Shown here one piece after another: positions 23,616 to 32,279 of a DNA stretch of 45,154 bases. Source of the stretch: an uncultured Lachnospiraceae bacterium (GTDB lineage: Bacteria; Bacillota; Clostridia; Lachnospirales; Lachnospiraceae); the NCBI GenBank assembly GCA_910585295.1, contig CAJUDE010000055.1, positions 1 through 45,154 on the forward strand, in the 5' to 3' direction. Numbering within the stretch: the stretch's first letter is position 1; every line of letters begins with the position of its first letter. Made by a program: the position numbers and the translations under genes. The notes under the pieces were generated by a model that saw only the letters and a program-made list of their open reading frames with translations, had not been told where the DNA came from and did not search any database.

Positions 23616-24089
23616 TTGAAGAAAGATTATAAAACGATACTCCGGATGTGCAGCAAAATCATGTTCGGAGTCTATATTATTTGTTTGGCATATTTCTTGT
23701 TTTTTGCGGAGAGTACAGGCCGGACGTTCGAGGGAAGGGCCTATCATTATAATCTTGAGCTGTTTAAAGAAATCAGGCGTTTTATTGTCCATCGGCACAC
23801 ATTGGGGACAAAGGCGGTTATGCTGAACCTAGTTGGGAATATTGTGGCGTTCCTGCCATTTGGCTTTTTCCTTCCAATTTTGTATCCAAGGTGCAGGTCA
23901 TTTTTATGTACGGTATTTTTTAGTTTTGAGTGCAGCCTTATTGTGGAAACGGTTCAGTTGGTGTCAAAAGTCGGAAGTTTTGATGTGGACGATATGCTGT
24001 TGAATACCATTGGGGGCGCGCTTGGCTGCCTGATTTTCCATTGGATGAACCGGATAAGGAGAACTTATGAAACGAAAGAAAAAAAATAG
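23616..24089 (+). CDS. VanZ-like family membrane protein
   Basis: A 157-aa membrane protein with three to four helices and the VanZ-like core NLVGNIVAFLPFGFFLP and the closing DVDDMLLNTIGGALGCLIF. The founder VanZ gives low-level teicoplanin resistance, but most members have no known role. The start is a TTG at 23616 with AAAGGA eight bases before it; the first ATG (23649) would cut the first helix. It ends within the next gene, which begins 23 bases before its stop. It is 8 kb from the van cluster and probably not part of it. Confidence 0.82.
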   Translation: MKKDYKTILRMCSKIMFGVYIICLAYFLFFAESTGRTFEGRAYHYNLELFKEIRRFIVHRHTLGTKAVMLNLVGNIVAFLPFGFFLPILYPRCRSFLCTVFFSFECSLIVETVQLVSKVGSFDVDDMLLNTIGGALGCLIFHWMNRIRRTYETKEKK

Positions 24090-24390
24090 TTTTAAATTTG
24101 CAGGAAAAAAACATTCCAAACGGGGCAAAATATCCCTGGCGCTTGCATTATGCGCAATCATTGCAGGGATTGGGATGGTAGTGTTTACAATACAAAGCGG
24201 CGGGAATGCAAATGTGTATATTGGATGCGCAGGCCTGTCTGCACTGCTGCTGTCAGCGGTTGCGCTGTTGATTGGGCTGACGAGCTTAAGGGAAGAAAGT
24301 TACAAGCTGTTCCCTGTGCTGGGGAGCGTCTGTTCTGGCATTACGTTTGCCGGATGGCTGGCAATTTATGCATTAGGGTTTTATATGTAG
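24067..24390 (+). CDS. DUF6142-like small membrane protein
   Basis: A 107-aa protein with a very basic N terminus (MKRKKKNSFKFAGKKHSKRG) and three or four hydrophobic helices (about 22-40, 48-70, 80-104). The lysine-rich leader and spacing match the DUF6142 family of Firmicutes as I remember it. AAGGAG precedes the start, inside the end of the VanZ-like gene, so the two are coupled. Function unknown. Confidence 0.65.
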   Translation: MKRKKKNSFKFAGKKHSKRGKISLALALCAIIAGIGMVVFTIQSGGNANVYIGCAGLSALLLSAVALLIGLTSLREESYKLFPVLGSVCSGITFAGWLAIYALGFYM

Positions 24391-24457
24391 GTTTGGAATA
24401 GATAGATTAGTGAAATATAGGTTTAGAATTATGTTGGTTTAGAAAGGGAGGGCTATT

Positions 24458-26527
24458 ATGGGTTATCAGGAGGTATGGCGGCAATACCGGGAGGAAGTGC
24501 AAGAAAGGTTCCCGTTGGTGATGGGCCGTTTGGGGCAAATAGGCGAAGAGGAAACAGTACAGCAGCCATATCGGGCGTATTTTGCCCAGGCAGCGGCCCT
24601 GTTGCTGCGCCTTGCAGAGTTGGAAGAGGAAATTTCTTCTGGGGAATGGGAAAAAAAGAGCCTGGAGGAACTCAGGCAGGAAAATAAATTGTTGTACCAG
24701 GAAGTGCTGCCAGAGCATTATGCCACAAGCTATGGCAACCCAGAATATGCAGGCAGGGAGCTTGGGGAGGCTTTTGGGAAATTGTTATCCATGTTATATG
24801 CGGATTTGCGTTCCTTGATTCCCTATGCGTTTGAAGGGAGGGTTTACGACCTTACCATATTTAGTGAATTGCTGGTTGAGGTCTATAACGCCTTTGAAGG
24901 GGAGGAACTGCCAGAGGTACAAAAGATACAGCAGATTTTGTATTGGTTTTACCATGATTATGGAGAAGTGTTTACAGAAATTGGGGTAATGGCGCAGACA
25001 AACCCGGAGATGGATTTCTATACCCGTATCATTATGGACAGCGATTTAGAGGATTTGCGTTACCTCTACCGTTATGGCGCATACATTACGGAGAATGAAA
25101 TTGGGACGGCAGAGTTTTTGAACCGCATGGGGCAGGAAGAGATTCAAGCTATGGCGGACACTTACACAGAAGGTTACCGGATTGGCTTTGAGGTGACGGG
25201 GAAGGATTTGTCCAAAAAGAAATTTGTGGATTTGCGTTATCCCATCGGGTTTGAGCGGATGATGCGCGCGGCAGTAAAAAATTTTGAAAAGATGGGGCTG
25301 CAGCCTGTAGTGACGCGCACAGGGGAGCTTTCTTTTTCCGGCAGGAATGGTTCAGGCTCTGTCAGCAGCACGTCGCCAAACCGCCAGTACGGATATGACC
25401 ATAAATCCGATAGGGCTGCATATTTGGACAAGGCTCTGGTGGAGCGCAGGTTAGAAGTGCTAAAGACAGCTTATGAGGCGCGTAAAAAGGAGGCGGCATG
25501 GTATGCTGGGCCGGCAGTGGTGGAGACTTTTGGGGAAGAAGGGTTTGCGCCAAAGGCCAACCCCTATGCATGGCAGTTTGACGAAAAACAGCAGAAGCTA
25601 AATGTTTATTATTCTAATATGGCGACGCAAATTACAAACCAATATATCAAGGGAGAGGAGCGCAGCTTTACAATTATTGCTTACCCTATCCCAGAGATTG
25701 GAGCGGATTATCAGGCAATTTTTGCTGAGACGGTGAAAGTGAACACACTGGACTATAAATTGTATCAGGAAATGCAGCAAAAAATCATAGATGTGCTGGA
25801 CAGCGGGGAATCTGTGCGGATTACCGGAAGAGGGAAAAACACCACAGACCTGACGGTTGCGCTTTATCCATTAACCGACAGGACCAGGGAAACGTCTTTT
25901 GAAAATTGTGTGGCAGATGTGAATATCCCGGTAGGGGAAGTGTTCACATCCCCAGTGCTGAAAGGCACAAATGGGCGTCTGCATGTAACCCAGGTTTATC
26001 TGAATGGCTTAAAGTACCTGGACTTGGAACTTGATTTTAAGGATGGCATGGTATGCGGGTATTCTTGTAAAAATTTTGGGACACAAGAAGAAAACCAGGC
26101 TTTTTTGAAGGAAAACCTATTGAAGCACCACGATACGCTGCCTTTGGGGGAATTTGCCATTGGGACAAACACCACTGCTTACCGGATGGGGGTTCAGTAT
26201 CAGATTCAGGATAAGCTCCCTATCCTGATTGCAGAGAAAACAGGTCCCCATTTTGCTGTGGGGGACACATGTTATAGCTGGTCGGAGGACACGCCGGTAT
26301 TTAACCCGGATGGGAAAGAAATTATGGCAAGGGACAACGAAGTGTCAGCGCTGCGCAAGGAAGACCCCCAGAAAGCGTATTTTAACTGCCATACAGACAT
26401 CACGGTCCCTTATGATGAGCTAGGGCAGATTACAGTGCAGAAAGAAGATGGGGCTTGTGTGGATATTATCCGGGATGGGAAGTTTGTAGTGCCTGGGACA
26501 GAACTGCTAAATAAGCCTTTGGAATAA
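24458..26527 (+). CDS. M29-family aminopeptidase with N-terminal extension
   Basis: A 689-aa cytosolic metallopeptidase. The C-terminal half (about 330-680) has the M29 (aminopeptidase S/T/AmpS) arrangement: a YYSNMATQITNQYIKGEERS start, an NIPVGEVFTSPV metal-glutamate segment, FAIGTNTTAYRMG, and metal residues in EKTGPHFAVG and CHTDITVPYDE. M29 enzymes use two metals and release N-terminal residues. The first 300 residues are an all-helical extension not found in classical 410-residue AmpS, but seen in clostridial members. No signal peptide. AAAGGGAGGG precedes the start. Probably peptide turnover. Confidence 0.8.
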   Translation: MGYQEVWRQYREEVQERFPLVMGRLGQIGEEETVQQPYRAYFAQAAALLLRLAELEEEISSGEWEKKSLEELRQENKLLYQEVLPEHYATSYGNPEYAGRELGEAFGKLLSMLYADLRSLIPYAFEGRVYDLTIFSELLVEVYNAFEGEELPEVQKIQQILYWFYHDYGEVFTEIGVMAQTNPEMDFYTRIIMDSDLEDLRYLYRYGAYITENEIGTAEFLNRMGQEEIQAMADTYTEGYRIGFEVTGKDLSKKKFVDLRYPIGFERMMRAAVKNFEKMGLQPVVTRTGELSFSGRNGSGSVSSTSPNRQYGYDHKSDRAAYLDKALVERRLEVLKTAYEARKKEAAWYAGPAVVETFGEEGFAPKANPYAWQFDEKQQKLNVYYSNMATQITNQYIKGEERSFTIIAYPIPEIGADYQAIFAETVKVNTLDYKLYQEMQQKIIDVLDSGESVRITGRGKNTTDLTVALYPLTDRTRETSFENCVADVNIPVGEVFTSPVLKGTNGRLHVTQVYLNGLKYLDLELDFKDGMVCGYSCKNFGTQEENQAFLKENLLKHHDTLPLGEFAIGTNTTAYRMGVQYQIQDKLPILIAEKTGPHFAVGDTCYSWSEDTPVFNPDGKEIMARDNEVSALRKEDPQKAYFNCHTDITVPYDELGQITVQKEDGACVDIIRDGKFVVPGTELLNKPLE

Positions 26528-26535
26528 TGTTCCAG

Positions 26536-26595
26536 CCAGGCGGTTGGATATTGATGGGTTTAGCCATATAAAAACATTGATATTTGGCCGCCTGG
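26536..26595. terminator. Stem-loop between aminopeptidase and chemoreceptor
   Basis: CCAGGCGG (26536-26543) pairs with CCGCCTGG (26588-26595); inside, ATATTGATG and CATTGATAT add nine pairs with two wobbles. No T-run, so a terminator role is uncertain. Confidence 0.45.
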
Positions 26596-26699
26596 TTTCC
26601 TATTGCCAGTGATTTTGTGAAAAAGTGGCTGTTTCCTTATGGCAGAAAGTGTGATAGAATGTCAAATGAAGGAAATACATAGTATGGAGGGATAGGATT

Positions 26700-28256
26700 A
26701 TGGAGGAGAGGAATAAGAGAGAGCCAGCGGTGGGACAGGCGCCGATACTGCGCAAATTTAGTGAAAAACCAGTGCGTGACGCCAAAGCAAACCAAACGGT
26801 TTTTTTGCTGATGGCGGTAATGGAAGTGCCAATTATGGTGGTGTTGGTTAGGCAATTTATGTCTGCAGAGGTTTCTTATGGGAAAGCTGCCGCTGTCCCT
26901 ATGGCAATTTTGCTGGCAGGGGTAATTGTGGGCCTGGCGGTATATTTGAAGGACAAGTCGTCAGAACCATTAAGGTACATAATGCTTGGCACGTTTCTGG
27001 CCGGCTGGGGGTATATTATGGTGACGGAACAGGGGATTTTGACCTGCACCTATATCTTCCCCATGATGATTGCATTAATCCTCTATTATGACAGGAAGTT
27101 TGAGAAAAGGGCTTTTGCCGGGATTCTGGCATTTATTGTACTGCGGGGCATTGTGCTGGCAGTATCTGGGAGCTTGTGGGGGGATGAGCTGATGTTAGCC
27201 AGTTTCTGCACAGGGGCCCTTGTGGTCCTTTCTTATAATGTGACAGCCCGGACGGCAAAGAATTTTGACCATGACACAATATGGTCTGTAAAAGATGAAC
27301 AGGCGAAACAAAACAGGATGATGGATGATATCCTCCGTATCTCAGAAGCTGTAAAGGCAGAGGTTGGGCATACAGACGCCCTTGTAGAAAATTTAAGGAA
27401 TTCTTCCCAGGTAGTGCATAGTTCTATCCAGGAAATATCAGTAAGCACGCAGGTTACGGCGGAAAGCGTCCAGGAACAGACCACAATGACGTCCAGAATT
27501 AAAGACGCCATTGAGGAGACGGCAGAGAATGCCAAAATTATGGTAGAGGCGGCAGAGGCCTCTATGCATATGGTGGATGACAGCATGGACATGGTAAACC
27601 AAATGCGTGAAAGCGCAAAGACCATTGGGGAGACGAACGCCCATGTGGCAGAATCTATGTCCCAACTCCAGGAAAAAGCAAAAGAAGTGGAGCAGATTAC
27701 AGAAGTTATTTTTGAAATTTCCAGCCAGACAAACCTTCTGGCATTGAACGCGTCCATTGAGAGCGCCAGGGCAGGGGAAGCAGGCAAGGGATTTTCGGTG
27801 GTTGCAGACCAAATCCGGGAATTATCGGAGCAAACCAGGAAGTCCACAGAGCAAATTGCAGGCATTGTAAAGGAGCTGAACACAAATGCCCAGGAGGCGG
27901 TCAATATTGTTGGGGTCTCTATTGAGGCGAGCAGCCAGCAGAATGATATGATTGAAAATACGGCGGGCGGCTTTATGGCAATCCGTGATAACGTGGACAC
28001 TTTGTCCCAGAGGATTGGTGACATTGACTCTAAGATTGAGAATTTGGTTCAGTCAAACAATAAGATTATAGAGAGCATTAGCCAGCTATCCGCTACCAGC
28101 CAGGAAGTGTCAGCAAGCGCATCCGAGGCAGAAGAGCGCAGCCAGCAGAACCAGACAGAAGCCCAGGAAGCGAAACAACTGTTAAACAGCGTACAGCAAA
28201 TTGTGCAGGGCTTTGCAAAATATCAGGATGGAAATTTAACAGATAAAGGAGAATAA
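26700..28256 (+). CDS. Methyl-accepting chemotaxis protein with six-helix membrane domain
   Basis: A 518-aa transducer. The N-terminal region (about 30-180) has six hydrophobic segments (VFLLMAVMEVPIMVVLV, AILLAGVIVGLAVYL, YIMLGTFLAGWGYIMV and more) and no large extracellular domain, so it is a membrane-embedded sensor type. The cytoplasmic signalling domain has the conserved tip EISSQTNLLALNASIESARA and GKGFSVVADQIRELSEQ. There is no HAMP. GGAGGG precedes the ATG. It lies 14 kb from the che operon and two bases before purE, with which it appears cotranscribed, an odd pairing that suggests shared expression rather than shared function. Confidence 0.88.
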   Translation: MEERNKREPAVGQAPILRKFSEKPVRDAKANQTVFLLMAVMEVPIMVVLVRQFMSAEVSYGKAAAVPMAILLAGVIVGLAVYLKDKSSEPLRYIMLGTFLAGWGYIMVTEQGILTCTYIFPMMIALILYYDRKFEKRAFAGILAFIVLRGIVLAVSGSLWGDELMLASFCTGALVVLSYNVTARTAKNFDHDTIWSVKDEQAKQNRMMDDILRISEAVKAEVGHTDALVENLRNSSQVVHSSIQEISVSTQVTAESVQEQTTMTSRIKDAIEETAENAKIMVEAAEASMHMVDDSMDMVNQMRESAKTIGETNAHVAESMSQLQEKAKEVEQITEVIFEISSQTNLLALNASIESARAGEAGKGFSVVADQIRELSEQTRKSTEQIAGIVKELNTNAQEAVNIVGVSIEASSQQNDMIENTAGGFMAIRDNVDTLSQRIGDIDSKIENLVQSNNKIIESISQLSATSQEVSASASEAEERSQQNQTEAQEAKQLLNSVQQIVQGFAKYQDGNLTDKGE

Positions 28257-28258
28257 TT

Positions 28259-28759
28259 ATGTCAAAAGTAGGAATCGTTATGGGCAGCGACTCAGACCTG
28301 CCAGTTATGTCAAAGGCAGCAGATGTTTTGGAGGAACTTGGGATTGAATATGAGATGAAAATTATTTCAGCCCATCGGGAGCCAGATGTATTTTTTGAAT
28401 ACGCCAAAACTGCTGAGGAGAAAGGGTTTAAAGTGATTATTGCCGGCGCGGGGATGGCGGCCCATCTGCCGGGGATGTGCGCGGCAATTTTCCCTATGCC
28501 AGTGATTGGAATCCCAATGCATACCACGTCCTTGGGCGGCAGGGACTCTTTGTACTCTATCGTGCAGATGCCCTCTGGGATCCCGGTTGCTACTGTGGCG
28601 ATTAATGGAGGGGCCAATGCAGGGCTTTTGGCGGCAAAGATATTAGCCACATCTGACCAGGCGCTGTTAGGAAGGCTGAAAGAATATTCCAGTAAATTAA
28701 AAGAGCAGGTAGAAGCCAAGGATGCCCGGCTTATGGAAGTTGGATATAAGAATTATTAG
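28259..28759 (+). CDS. purE: N5-CAIR mutase
   Basis: A 166-aa class I PurE, which converts N5-carboxyaminoimidazole ribonucleotide to CAIR in purine synthesis. The nucleotide-binding GSDSDLPVM at about 9-17, SAHREPD (40-46) and AGAGMAAHLPGM are intact, as are the IPMHTTSLGGRDSL and MPSGIPVATVAI segments. Class I PurE needs PurK to make its substrate; purK is not in this window. The start is supported by AAAGGAGAA, and the gene begins two bases after the chemoreceptor stop. Confidence 0.95.
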   Translation: MSKVGIVMGSDSDLPVMSKAADVLEELGIEYEMKIISAHREPDVFFEYAKTAEEKGFKVIIAGAGMAAHLPGMCAAIFPMPVIGIPMHTTSLGGRDSLYSIVQMPSGIPVATVAINGGANAGLLAAKILATSDQALLGRLKEYSSKLKEQVEAKDARLMEVGYKNY

Positions 28760-28770
28760 GAGGGAAAAGA

Positions 28771-29796
28771 ATGGATTACAAGAATTCTGGCGTTGACATT
28801 GAGGCAGGCTACAAGTCGGTGGAGCTTATGAAAAAGCATGTGCAGCAGACGATGCGCCCTGAAGTGCTGACAGGCTTAGGCGGTTTTTCCGGGGCATTTT
28901 CCATGGAGAAGTTTAAAACGATGGAGAACCCTACGCTGGTATCCGGCACAGACGGGGTCGGCACTAAGCTGAAGCTGGCATTTTTGCTGGATAAGCATGA
29001 CACAATCGGCGTCGACTGCGTGGCGATGTGCGTCAACGACATTGCCTGTGCAGGCGGAGAGCCTTTGTTTTTCCTGGACTATATTGCATGCGGCAAAAAT
29101 TTCCCAGAGAAAATAGCAACGATTGTCAGCGGCGTGGCAGAAGGTTGCGTCCAGAGCGGCGCGGCATTAATTGGCGGCGAGACAGCAGAAATGCCTGGGT
29201 TTTACCCAGAGGATGAATATGACCTTGCGGGGTTTGCCGTGGGTGTGGTAGATGAAAAGGATATTATCACTGGAAAAGATTTAAAGGCTGGGGACGTCTT
29301 GGTTGGGCTGGCAAGTTCTGGCGTCCATTCCAATGGATTTTCCCTTGTACGTAAGATTTTCAAAATGGATGCAGAGACTTTAGGCACATACCATGAAGAA
29401 TTGGGGAAAACCCTTGGGGAAGCGCTTCTTGCGCCTACGAAAATATATGTGAAAGCCCTCCGTTCCATTAAGGAGGCAGGAGTAACAATCAAGGCCTGCA
29501 GCCATATCACCGGAGGCGGTTTCTATGAGAATATACCTAGGATGCTGCCGGAAGGGAAACATGCCGTGGTAGAGAAAGGCAGTTATGAAGTCCCAGCAAT
29601 CTTCCAAATGATGGCTAGGGAAGGGAATGTGGAAGAAAAGGTAATGTACAATACTTATAATATGGGGATTGGCATGGTGCTGGCAGTGGACCCTGCCGAT
29701 GTGGGGCAGGCAGTAAAAGCTATCCAGTCATCCGGGGAAGAAGCCTTTGTCATCGGCAAAGTGGAAGATGGGGAGAAAGGGGTTACGTTATGCTGA
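28771..29796 (+). CDS. purM: AIR synthetase (FGAM cyclo-ligase)
   Basis: A 341-aa enzyme making aminoimidazole ribonucleotide from FGAM with ATP. Family marks: DYKNSGVDIEAG at the N terminus, SGTDGVGTKLKLA, GGETAEMPGFY and the C-terminal SHITGGGFYENIPRMLP. TAGGAGGG precedes the ATG, 11 nt after purE. The last seven bases overlap the purN start, so the two are translationally coupled. Confidence 0.96.
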   Translation: MDYKNSGVDIEAGYKSVELMKKHVQQTMRPEVLTGLGGFSGAFSMEKFKTMENPTLVSGTDGVGTKLKLAFLLDKHDTIGVDCVAMCVNDIACAGGEPLFFLDYIACGKNFPEKIATIVSGVAEGCVQSGAALIGGETAEMPGFYPEDEYDLAGFAVGVVDEKDIITGKDLKAGDVLVGLASSGVHSNGFSLVRKIFKMDAETLGTYHEELGKTLGEALLAPTKIYVKALRSIKEAGVTIKACSHITGGGFYENIPRMLPEGKHAVVEKGSYEVPAIFQMMAREGNVEEKVMYNTYNMGIGMVLAVDPADVGQAVKAIQSSGEEAFVIGKVEDGEKGVTLC

Positions 29797-30434
29797 ATCT
29801 GGCGGTCTGTGTATCCGGCGGCGGCACAAACCTGCAGGCTGTCATAGACAGCATTGAAAATAAGGCGGTTACCAATGCCAAAATCAAAGTGGTTATCAGC
29901 AACAATCCAGGCGCTTATGCGCTGGAGCGGGCGAAAAACCATGGGATTAAGGGGGTATGCATTTCCCCAAAGGATTTTGGGAGCCGTGAGGAGTTTAACC
30001 AGGCATTTTTAGCACAACTGGATTATTTTCAGGTAGATTTAGTGGTTCTGGCAGGATTTTTGGTGGTATTGCCTGAGAGCATGACCCAAAAATACCGAAA
30101 CCGCATTATCAATGTCCACCCTTCCCTTATCCCATCCTTTTGCGGGACTGGCTATTATGGGCTGAAAGTGCATGAAGGCGCCTTAGCAAGGGGCGTGAAG
30201 GTCACAGGAGCGACAGTGCATTTTGTGGACGAGGGGACGGACACAGGCCCTATTATCCTTCAACAGCCAGTCATGGTGGAGCAGGGCGACACGCCTGAAA
30301 CGCTTCAACGGCGTGTGATGGAGCAGGCGGAATGGAAGATATTGCCTAAAGCAATTGACCTGATTGCCAATGGGAAGGTTCAGGTTGCAGATGGGAAAGC
30401 TTTGATTTTGGACGAATTAGGGACCTGTGTTTAG
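29790..30434 (+). CDS. purN: Glycinamide ribonucleotide transformylase
   Basis: A 214-aa 10-formyl-THF-dependent GAR transformylase. The VSGGGTNLQAVID phosphate loop, the INVHPSLIPSF segment with the catalytic histidine, GATVHFVDEGTDTGPII with the catalytic aspartate, and the Asn of the N-H-D triad (within INVHPS) are visible. The start overlaps purM. It lies 75 nt before purD; a small hairpin (GGGGC...GCCCC, 30473-30494) occupies that gap. Confidence 0.95.
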   Translation: MLNLAVCVSGGGTNLQAVIDSIENKAVTNAKIKVVISNNPGAYALERAKNHGIKGVCISPKDFGSREEFNQAFLAQLDYFQVDLVVLAGFLVVLPESMTQKYRNRIINVHPSLIPSFCGTGYYGLKVHEGALARGVKVTGATVHFVDEGTDTGPIILQQPVMVEQGDTPETLQRRVMEQAEWKILPKAIDLIANGKVQVADGKALILDELGTCV

Positions 30435-30508
30435 GGGATATGTTAGGGCGGCCATGTATGCCAGTTCAGATGGGGCTGTGAAAGGCGCCCCATGGAAAGG
30501 AGAGCCAT

Positions 30509-31783
30509 ATGAAAGTATTGATTGTAGGGAGCGGCGGACGGGAACATGCCATAGCCCAGAGCGCGGCAAAAAGCCCGAAAGTAGATAAAATATATTGCGC
30601 GCCAGGGAATGCGGGGATTGGCCAGATTGCAGAATGTGTCCCGATTGGGGCGATGGAGTTTGAGAAATTAGCTGCTTTTGCCAAAGGGCAGGCCATAGAT
30701 TTTACTATTATCGGCATGGATGACCCGTTGGTTGGCGGCATTGTGGATGTGTTTGAGGCAGAGGGGCTAAAGGTATTTGGGCCTAGGAAAAATGCCGCTA
30801 TCTTGGAGGGGAGTAAGGCATTTTCCAAGGACTTGATGAAAAAATATAACATACCAACTGCGGCATATGAGACATTCGACGACCCGGCAAAGGCAATTTC
30901 TTATCTGGAAACTGCCAAATTGCCTATTGTTTTAAAAGCGGACGGGCTGGCGTTAGGGAAAGGCGTGCTGATATGCAACACCTTAGAGGAGGCAAAAGCC
31001 GGCGTTAAGGAAATTATGGAAGATAAGAAATTCGGCGCTGCCGGGAACCATATGGTAGTGGAAGAATTTATGACAGGCCGTGAGGTGTCTGTGTTGTCCT
31101 TTGTGGATGGAAAGACGATTAAAATTATGTCCTCCGCCCAGGACCATAAGCGTGCCAAGGATGGGGACCAAGGGCTGAATACAGGCGGCATGGGGACATT
31201 TTCCCCAAGCCCGTTCTATACAAAAGAAGTGGATGAATTCTGCCGGAGCCATATTTATCAGGCAACCGTGGATGCCATGGCGGCAGAAGGGCGCCCATTT
31301 ACAGGGATTATCTTTTTTGGGCTGATGCTGACCAAAGAAGGCCCTAAAGTGCTGGAATATAATGCGCGTTTTGGGGATCCGGAAGCCCAGGTAGTGCTGC
31401 CCAGAATGAAAAATGACATGATTGAGGTAATGGAAGCCTGTGTAGAAGGTAGGTTGTCTGGCATAGACCTTCAGTTTGAGGACAATGCTGCCGTCTGCGT
31501 GGTGCTGGCTTCCGACGGCTATCCAGTTTCTTATGGAAAAGGCTTTGAAATTTGTGGGCTGGAGAAATTTGAAGGCGCAGAAGGCTATTACTGTTTCCAT
31601 GCAGGCACAGCCTTGAAGGATGGGAAAATTGTCACAAGTGGCGGGCGCGTGCTTGGAGTTACCGCAAAAGGCAAAGATTTGAAAGAAGCCCGTGCAAATG
31701 CATATAAAGCCACGGAATGGGTGGATTTTGACAACAAATATATGCGGGGTGATATTGGGAGAGCCATTGACGAAGCAGAGTGA
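30509..31783 (+). CDS. purD: Phosphoribosylamine-glycine ligase
   Basis: A 424-aa ATP-grasp enzyme that makes GAR. The N-terminal VLIVGSGGREHAIAQ is diagnostic; ATP-grasp motifs include LPIVLKADGLALGKGV and VVEEFMTGREVSVLSF; LEYNARFGDPEAQVVLP is the metal-binding segment. AAAGGAGAG precedes the ATG. It is the last of the pur genes here. The remaining purine steps (purF, purL, purC, purB, purH) must be elsewhere. Confidence 0.96.
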   Translation: MKVLIVGSGGREHAIAQSAAKSPKVDKIYCAPGNAGIGQIAECVPIGAMEFEKLAAFAKGQAIDFTIIGMDDPLVGGIVDVFEAEGLKVFGPRKNAAILEGSKAFSKDLMKKYNIPTAAYETFDDPAKAISYLETAKLPIVLKADGLALGKGVLICNTLEEAKAGVKEIMEDKKFGAAGNHMVVEEFMTGREVSVLSFVDGKTIKIMSSAQDHKRAKDGDQGLNTGGMGTFSPSPFYTKEVDEFCRSHIYQATVDAMAAEGRPFTGIIFFGLMLTKEGPKVLEYNARFGDPEAQVVLPRMKNDMIEVMEACVEGRLSGIDLQFEDNAAVCVVLASDGYPVSYGKGFEICGLEKFEGAEGYYCFHAGTALKDGKIVTSGGRVLGVTAKGKDLKEARANAYKATEWVDFDNKYMRGDIGRAIDEAE

Positions 31784-31840
31784 AGCGTTGGGGATGGTTG
31801 GAAACAAAGTTTGGTATGGCAAATAATGCAGAAATATAGA

Positions 31841-31994
31841 AGTCAAATACCCAGCAGCAAGCTGGGGCTGGCCTAGCTTGTTCTTTTGGCTCCAAGAGGC
31901 GGGGTATTTGCACCCGCAGGGTACTTAACCTCGCGGCATTCGCCAAATATCCGCGCGAGCGCGGCTGCTTGGCTCATTGCCCGCGGAAATAAAA
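31841..31994 (+). repeat. Dispersed structured repeat, copy B
   Basis: AGTCAAATACCCAGCAGCAAG ... GGCGGGGTATTTG (12-bp arms, one mismatch), followed by CACCCGCAGGGTACTTAACC, then CTCGCGGCATTCGCCAAATA and the nested hairpin GCCAA-ATAT-CCGCG-CGAG-CGCGG-CTGC-TTGGC, closing with CTCATTGCCCGCGG. It lies 57 nt after purD. The right half is nearly identical to copy C. Confidence 0.9.
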
Positions 31995-31997
31995 TGG

Positions 31998-32038
31998 CTG
32001 CCGCATTTGGGAAGTGATTTCCTGAGTGCGGCAGTTTT
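31998..32038 (+). terminator. Terminator after purD and repeat B
   Basis: CTGCCGCA (31998-32005) / TGCGGCAG (32027-32034) with an inner GGAA/TTCC pairing, followed by TTTTA. Likely end of the purE-M-N-D transcript. Confidence 0.7.
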
Positions 32039-32160
32039 ATGCCCTCTTATAGGAAGTTTTTTCTGGTTTCTTATTTAAGAGAAAAAATAACTATCGCACT
32101 GGGGGACGAAATCTGCCGCGAAAACAGGGTTCTTTGCCCTTAAAAGCATTCCAAAAATGC

Positions 32161-32226
32161 TTTAAGAAAATATTAATACTTTTAAGGAAAATAAAACAGG
32201 AATTTTAAGAATGGCTTTGTTATAAT
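32161..32226 (+). promoter_or_regulatory. Probable vanR promoter with TTTAAG repeats
   Basis: TTTAAG occurs at 32161, 32181 and 32204, about two helical turns apart, upstream of a TATAAT at 32221-32226 with no good -35. An imperfect dyad (32140-32165) adjoins. OmpR/VanR-type regulators bind direct repeats in this position, so autoregulation by VanR is plausible. Confidence 0.4.
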
Positions 32227-32279
32227 GAAATTGTATATAATATTTTGATAGTATTCCATGTTTAGGAGATGGCAGATAA

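Noticed and set aside
23616..24089. VanZ-like gene as part of the vancomycin cluster
   Set aside because: It is 8 kb away, within a pyrE-linked membrane-protein group, and VanZ-like proteins are common outside van clusters.
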